Part shown: in pieces, positions 3,171 to 6,724 of the stretch
Layout: the number at the start of each line of letters is the position of its first letter
Numbering within the stretch: position 1 is the stretch's first letter
Assembly (NCBI GenBank): GCA_903928285.1
Contig: CAIYQH010000054.1
Coordinates: forward strand, 1-6,724
DNA: 6,724 nt
Origin: an uncultured Bacteroidales bacterium
GTDB taxonomy: Bacteria; Bacteroidota; Bacteroidia; Bacteroidales; FEN-979
Direction: 5' to 3'
The notes under the pieces: generated by a model
Database searches by the model: none
What the model saw: the letters and a program-made list of their open reading frames with translations, nothing else
Told to the model about the DNA's origin: nothing
Made by a program: the position numbers and the translations under genes

Positions 3171-5996
3171 TTATTGTTTTATAATCTTTTCCCAAGCTAT
3201 CCCATCCTTACTTTCAAGCTTCACTACGTAGACGCCGCTGTTCAAAAGACTTACATCGAGGCTGCCCGACACCTCCTGATGGCGGATTACGGTTATTCCG
3301 TTCATATCTTCTACTGATACCGCATACCTTCCGTTATCTCCTTTGATAAAAAGGAGATCTTTCACGGGATTCGGATAGAGGAGGGTCGCTGTTTTCTTAA
3401 TCTCGGGCACAAGCAGGGGCAGCTTACCCAGGGTAGCTACGATACAGTTCGAGCCACCATTTTTCACGAAACTGAAATTGCCCAGGGTGGCATTTTTTCC
3501 TGCATACCCGGCCATGCTCAGCACATTTTCATCTAACACCGAGAGGGAATTGATGATGGTATTGTTGGAAGGAATGGTTTTCATCCACGTGTAGACGCCA
3601 GCCCCTGAATACTTGACCACAAAGAAGTCGTTGCTTCCTTCGGGCAGGAATTCGGTGCCGTCGATGTTGATCTTCTTGTTAAAATGGCCTCCCACATAAA
3701 CATTTCCTTTTGAATCGAGGTCCAGCAGGTCTCCGTAGTTGAAGGAATAGGTCGACTCATATATCGCCTTCGCCCATAAGACCGCCCCGGATGAACTGAT
3801 CTTCGTCAGGTAATAGGAATATTTCTGGTTCGGGGTATAGGGATTGGTCAGCGTGGTGTTACCAAAGGTCGCATGGTCGGGGCACCAGCCCCATAACCAG
3901 GTATTCCCTGCCCCGTCGGTCCTGATATCGCAGGGCCAGCCATCGGAATAGGTCGCCCCGGCCACACCGCCGTAAGTATAAGCCCACAGGGCATTCCCGT
4001 TCGGGTCGAATTTGATGAGGGCGGTGGAGCCGTCGTTATAGGTCTGCGTGAGGGTGACGGAACCAATCGTCGTGGACCCTGTTTGGTCGGAAAGGTGGAT
4101 TTCGCTGGTCAGGTATATATTATTGCCGGCGTCGGCCGAAACCATACTGACATAGTAGGATTCCATCGGGAAGGACTTAGACCACAGTTTCGTTCCCGAA
4201 GGGTTGAGTTTTATCAGGTAATTGGCAGGAGCTGCGACACCGGTAACCAGTACATTGCGGTCGTTATCGGTTGCAATGGTGAAATCTACAGAAATATCCT
4301 GGCCTAAATTAAATTTCGATGCCCATAAAAACTGGCCGTCGCTGCTGAAGCTGGCTACATATCCCTCCTGCGACTGGGGGGATGTCAAGGTAGTGTTCCC
4401 GACAACGAGGGTGCCCTGGAAGATACCTGCCATCACGACATTGTTGTTTTTATCGAGGGTGAAGATGGATCCGAACAGGTGGGGGCTGATATCCTGGATC
4501 TGTTTCATCCACAGCAAATTCCCGCCAATATCGTGTTTTGAAACCACTGTCAGGTAATGGCTGGTGTTGATGATCGTACCGAAATAATCGCATTGACCGA
4601 TAATCCTTGATTCGAGGTAGGTATTGCCTGCCGCATCATGCTTGATATAACAGATCTTTGCACTCCCTGAGAAACAGTTTGAGGAGAAATCCTGCCATTC
4701 CACCACCAGGTTGTTATCATACTGGCTCATAAAGAAATTACCAAACCGGGCATCGCCGTCGGTATTGAAGAATCCCCCGGCCAGTACCTTACCCGATACA
4801 GTGACCATTGTCCTGTCGAAGGAGGTGTTTTGGAGCGCATAGCCGTTCAGCGGATTTCCCGAAGCATCGAATTTCACCAGGAACTGCTCACCGGAGATCA
4901 GGTTAAGGGAGACATTCCCGTATTGAAACGAACTGCCGATCATGCCATACTCATAGATATTGCCTGTGTTGTCGGAAAAGAGCCGGTAGGTCCACATTTC
5001 GCGGCTGGTATTAAGAAATAAGGAACTCGATGTGGCCCATGAAAAGGCGAAGTTGTTGTCGCATTTTGCAATATAGGTGTAGTAAGACCTGCTGGTATGG
5101 GTGATAGTAACCGTGCCAAGCACCAAATCTTTGGTATAGCAGCCCGTTATGATCAGGTTCCCGCTGTTATCGGTCAGGATATCGCTTACTGAGGAGCCGT
5201 CGCCCAGTGTCGATCCTCCAACGACCAGCGAACCGGAGAAGTTCCCGGTGAGGTCGGCCTTTACCAGGAAGCCGGTATTATAGCCACCCAGCGAGGTTAA
5301 CGCCAGGGTGCCAAAGTTGGTCGTTCCCCCCTGGAGGGTTCCGCCCAGGTATAGCTGGTTTCCATATACGGCTACCGCCTGCAGGGTCCTGTCGGGAAAG
5401 ACCTGTTCCCATAATTTCACGCCGGCACCTGAAAATTTCAGCAGCTTGGTCGATTTGCTGATTACAAAGCAGTTATTGCTTCCATCCATCGTAATTTTGC
5501 TGTTCAGGGTCCCGGTACTTAAAAACGGTGTGGCCCAGGTACAGGTTCCTGCATTGTCAAACCTGGCCATGAAGGAATTTTGCATCGCAGCCGATACCAG
5601 GGTATTGCCGCCCAGCGTAACGGTGCCCGAAAAGGTTGCCGTCAGGAAAATATTCCCTGCGCCATCTGTTTTGATGGCATCCGGAGTAATGGTCCCTCCT
5701 GCCTGGGCATTGATTTGCTTTACCCAAACCGGCGAACCTGAACCTGACATTTTAATCAGGAGCAGGTCGTAAAAGCCGACACTGGTATAGGCAATGCCAC
5801 TAAAAGCAACCTGCCCGCTGATCCTGCCCGCAAACCACGAATTAGCGGCATCAGCGGTTACAAGGTTGATCATTTCCACACCGCTGGTATTTGTTTGCAG
5901 CAGCCGGGTCCAGTCGGGAGCCTGCCCATTGACAATTTTCGTACTGCCCAGGCTGAAAAAGATCAAGCCCAATAAAAACAAAGAAACTTTTTTCAT
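3171..5996 (-). CDS. Secreted beta-propeller-like (SBBP-type repeat) protein with T9SS sorting domain
   Basis: The 941-residue protein has a signal peptide (MKKVSLFLLGLIFFSLGSTK, to about residue 25). Most of the rest is built from degenerate repeats centred on D-x-x-GN-hydrophobic-G/S: Asp111, 171, 276, 342, 454, 515, 577, 622, 694 and 761, with weaker copies near 211, 401 and 822. Between them recur lines of the form K-x-D/S-x-x-G-x-x-x-W (about 83-92, 186-196, 592-606, 661-671, 732-742, 795-805). This is the look of SBBP-type/beta-propeller surface proteins. Residues 873-941 form a type A T9SS C-terminal domain: LYPNPVKD, a central VEDMNG, SGVYVVKL and a terminal EKIIKQ. The family precedent is export through the outer membrane with removal of this domain and attachment to the cell surface or release. 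No catalytic domain is visible, so binding or adhesion is the likely role, but the ligand is unknown. Confidence 0.9.
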   Translation of the reverse strand: MKKVSLFLLGLIFFSLGSTKIVNGQAPDWTRLLQTNTSGVEMINLVTADAANSWFAGRISGQVAFSGIAYTSVGFYDLLLIKMSGSGSPVWVKQINAQAGGTITPDAIKTDGAGNIFLTATFSGTVTLGGNTLVSAAMQNSFMARFDNAGTCTWATPFLSTGTLNSKITMDGSNNCFVISKSTKLLKFSGAGVKLWEQVFPDRTLQAVAVYGNQLYLGGTLQGGTTNFGTLALTSLGGYNTGFLVKADLTGNFSGSLVVGGSTLGDGSSVSDILTDNSGNLIITGCYTKDLVLGTVTITHTSRSYYTYIAKCDNNFAFSWATSSSLFLNTSREMWTYRLFSDNTGNIYEYGMIGSSFQYGNVSLNLISGEQFLVKFDASGNPLNGYALQNTSFDRTMVTVSGKVLAGGFFNTDGDARFGNFFMSQYDNNLVVEWQDFSSNCFSGSAKICYIKHDAAGNTYLESRIIGQCDYFGTIINTSHYLTVVSKHDIGGNLLWMKQIQDISPHLFGSIFTLDKNNNVVMAGIFQGTLVVGNTTLTSPQSQEGYVASFSSDGQFLWASKFNLGQDISVDFTIATDNDRNVLVTGVAAPANYLIKLNPSGTKLWSKSFPMESYYVSMVSADAGNNIYLTSEIHLSDQTGSTTIGSVTLTQTYNDGSTALIKFDPNGNALWAYTYGGVAGATYSDGWPCDIRTDGAGNTWLWGWCPDHATFGNTTLTNPYTPNQKYSYYLTKISSSGAVLWAKAIYESTYSFNYGDLLDLDSKGNVYVGGHFNKKINIDGTEFLPEGSNDFFVVKYSGAGVYTWMKTIPSNNTIINSLSVLDENVLSMAGYAGKNATLGNFSFVKNGGSNCIVATLGKLPLLVPEIKKTATLLYPNPVKDLLFIKGDNGRYAVSVEDMNGITVIRHQEVSGSLDVSLLNSGVYVVKLESKDGIAWEKIIKQ

Positions 5997-6155
5997 ACTA
6001 TTTTGATTTTAAGATCTCATGCTGTAAGGAAGCCGGTTTCCCATAAAAAAATTGCCTGATCACAATTGTACCAGTTATTAATATTACTCAGGTCTTTACT
6101 TGACCTTTATTAGGCCTGGCTATGTATTGGAACAACCCAGACTAAGCAGGCAAGC

Positions 6156-6282
6156 CGCCTTATGAAAGTCACGTTAAGAAAATCGAGTCATGAGCGAAAT
6201 ACTGCGGACTGTCAGAGGAGCGAAGCGACGAGTTTCCGCAGTTTAGCGAATGACGAAGATTTTTAGTGACTTTCATGAAGCG
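6156..6282. repeat. 127-bp imperfect palindrome, MITE- or REP-like intergenic element
   Basis: Nested inverted arms run from outside in. CGCCTT-ATGAAAGTCAC (6156-6172) pairs with GTGACTTTCAT-GAAGCG (6266-6282), with eleven perfect base pairs and six more containing one mismatch and one G-U. AAAATC (6179-6184) pairs with GATTTT (6258-6263), GTCAT (6187-6191) with ATGAC (6250-6254), and ACTGCGGA (6201-6208) with TCCGCAGT (6235-6242). The 26-base apical loop carries GAGCGAAGCGACGAG. AGCGAA also occurs as a direct repeat just inside both arms (6193-6198 and 6245-6250). No transposase is present. The minus-strand reading SSLRSSDSPQYF is a translation I recall meeting as a spurious ORF in Bacteroidota, which suggests a dispersed repeat. 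Confidence 0.65.
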
Positions 6283-6291
6283 TTGACTTTT

Positions 6292-6331
6292 CTTTGTTAC
6301 TTTTTTTTTGTGGGAGAAAAAGAAAGTAAAG
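6292..6331. repeat. Hairpin next to the palindromic element
   Basis: CTTT-GTT-ACTTT (6292-6303) pairs with AAAGTAAAG (6323-6331), leaving GTT bulged. The T9 run at 6301-6309 also pairs with AAAAA (6317-6321), around a loop containing GTGGGAG. On the minus strand the left arm reads AAAGTAACAAAG. It starts nine bases after the large palindrome and may be part of the same composite repeat. Confidence 0.45.
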
Positions 6332-6566
6332 TTAGCGCAAAGAGAGTTTAATTGCGTTAAGGACAACTCTGTTTTTAAATGCAAAGGAAGGTTTACAGTC
6401 ATAACTGGTATGATAGTGATCTGTCAAAGAACAATAAATAATTTTTCCTTTAACAAATATATAACGATTATTTATTTGATTTGACACATACTCAAAAGAA
6501 TTTTAAAGTCTGATAACCAATTAGATTACGTCGCCCCCACTGCCTTTGCCCTGAAATTAAATCAAC

Positions 6567-6599
6567 TTTGTTAACCCTATTAAAATTTCCTATAAATTG
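6567..6599 (+). promoter_or_regulatory. Weak candidate promoter of the permease gene
   Basis: TTTG (6567-6570), a 20-base spacer and TATAAATTG (6591-6599) resemble the -33/-7 pair, but the -7 box has one extra base relative to TAnnTTTG. It would leave a leader of about 35-40 bases. That leader contains a small hairpin, GTGAC (6613-6617) with GTCAC (6625-6629). Confidence 0.25.
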
Positions 6600-6643
6600 C
6601 AGAAGAAAAACAGTGACATCACGGGTCACGAAAGTAAAAGTAT

Positions 6644-6724
6644 ATGAGCACCGAACACGAATTTCAGCGAAGGTTAACCCTGTTCGACTCAACGGCCATC
6701 GTGGTGGGGTCGATGATCGGATCG
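6644..6724 (+). CDS. APC-family amino-acid permease, N-terminal 27 residues (3' end outside window)
   Basis: The frame opens at ATG 6644 and stays open to the window edge: MSTEHEFQRRLTLFDSTAIV, then VGSMIGS. The short charged start followed by R-x-L-T-L-F-D-S-T-A-I-V-V-G-S-M-I-G-S is the classic beginning of APC-superfamily amino-acid transporters, where the first broken membrane helix carries the G-S-M-I-G-S-G-I-F substrate-binding motif; the window cuts in the middle of that motif. These are inner-membrane proteins of 12 to 14 helices that exchange or import amino acids; the substrate cannot be told from 27 residues. A purine stretch GAAAG at 6630-6634 is a poor ribosome binding site, but the fit to the family's usual N-terminus supports this start. 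Confidence 0.85.
   Translation, partial: MSTEHEFQRRLTLFDSTAIVVGSMIGS

Larger units (their letters stand above)
5997..6643. other. Divergent intergenic region with palindromic repeats
   Basis: This 647-base stretch separates the minus-strand T9SS-protein gene from the plus-strand permease gene and should hold both promoters. I see no complete TAnnTTTG box for the minus-strand gene; TACAATTG (6070-6063) is one base off and lacks a -33 partner. The middle is occupied by the palindromic element at 6156-6282 and the hairpin at 6292-6331. From 6332 to 6560 I see only A+T-rich sequence. Frames open through 6169-6402 and 6492-6692 on the minus strand do not look like proteins. Confidence 0.5.

Noticed and set aside
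6169..6402. Minus-strand 77-codon frame
   Set aside because: It translates both arms of the palindromic element and the adjacent hairpin. The Lys/Thr/Ser-rich sequence follows from the repeat, not from a protein.
6492..6692. Minus-strand 66-codon frame
   Set aside because: It runs through the likely permease promoter and the permease start, and has no protein-like features.
6113..6724. Search for CRISPR arrays, tRNA genes and integrase attachment sites
   Set aside because: No regularly spaced direct repeats, no cloverleaf and no recombinase gene were seen here or elsewhere in the window.

Overview
The window looks like chromosomal accessory DNA from a member of the Bacteroidota. Four things point there. 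The large secreted protein ends in a type IX secretion (T9SS) sorting domain, a system known only from this phylum. Several promoters match the phylum's own consensus (TTG or TTTG, about 19-20 bases, then TAnnTTTG). Start codons mostly lack a Shine-Dalgarno sequence. Remnants of families typical of the phylum (an RHS/YD fragment and a toxin-antitoxin scrap) are also present. The sequence gives no support for a genus or species.

Layout, left to right. Positions 1-372 are A+T-rich and decayed: the C-terminus of an antitoxin, an overlapping RelE/ParE-type toxin cut to 27 codons, and a small conserved-looking protein whose reading frame is broken at a run of seven A. Base composition then changes sharply. 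Positions 373-944, minus strand, hold a 25-codon RHS-like scrap just downstream of an intact 144-residue protein of unknown function. Positions 945-1190 are a compact regulatory region with TAnnTTTG boxes on both strands and a strong intrinsic terminator, followed at once by the promoter of a plus-strand HSL-family esterase (1221-2141). A second good promoter then drives a possible 50-residue membrane or secreted peptide (2183-2335).

Positions 2525-3037 hold a palindromic intergenic repeat and a minus-strand exported 159-residue protein. Positions 3171-5996 encode a 941-residue secreted beta-propeller-like protein with a T9SS tail; it is followed on the same strand by the 159-residue gene, so the two may be cotranscribed. 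The 647-base divergent intergenic region (5997-6643) carries a 127-bp imperfect palindrome plus a second hairpin, which together look like a dispersed non-coding repeat. The window ends inside an APC-family amino-acid permease that starts at 6644.

I see no complete novel defence or catalytic system. The genes do not form one obvious pathway. The observations most worth following are the composite palindromic element, the promoter-terminator-promoter arrangement before the esterase, the promoter-driven 50-residue peptide, and the decayed left end.
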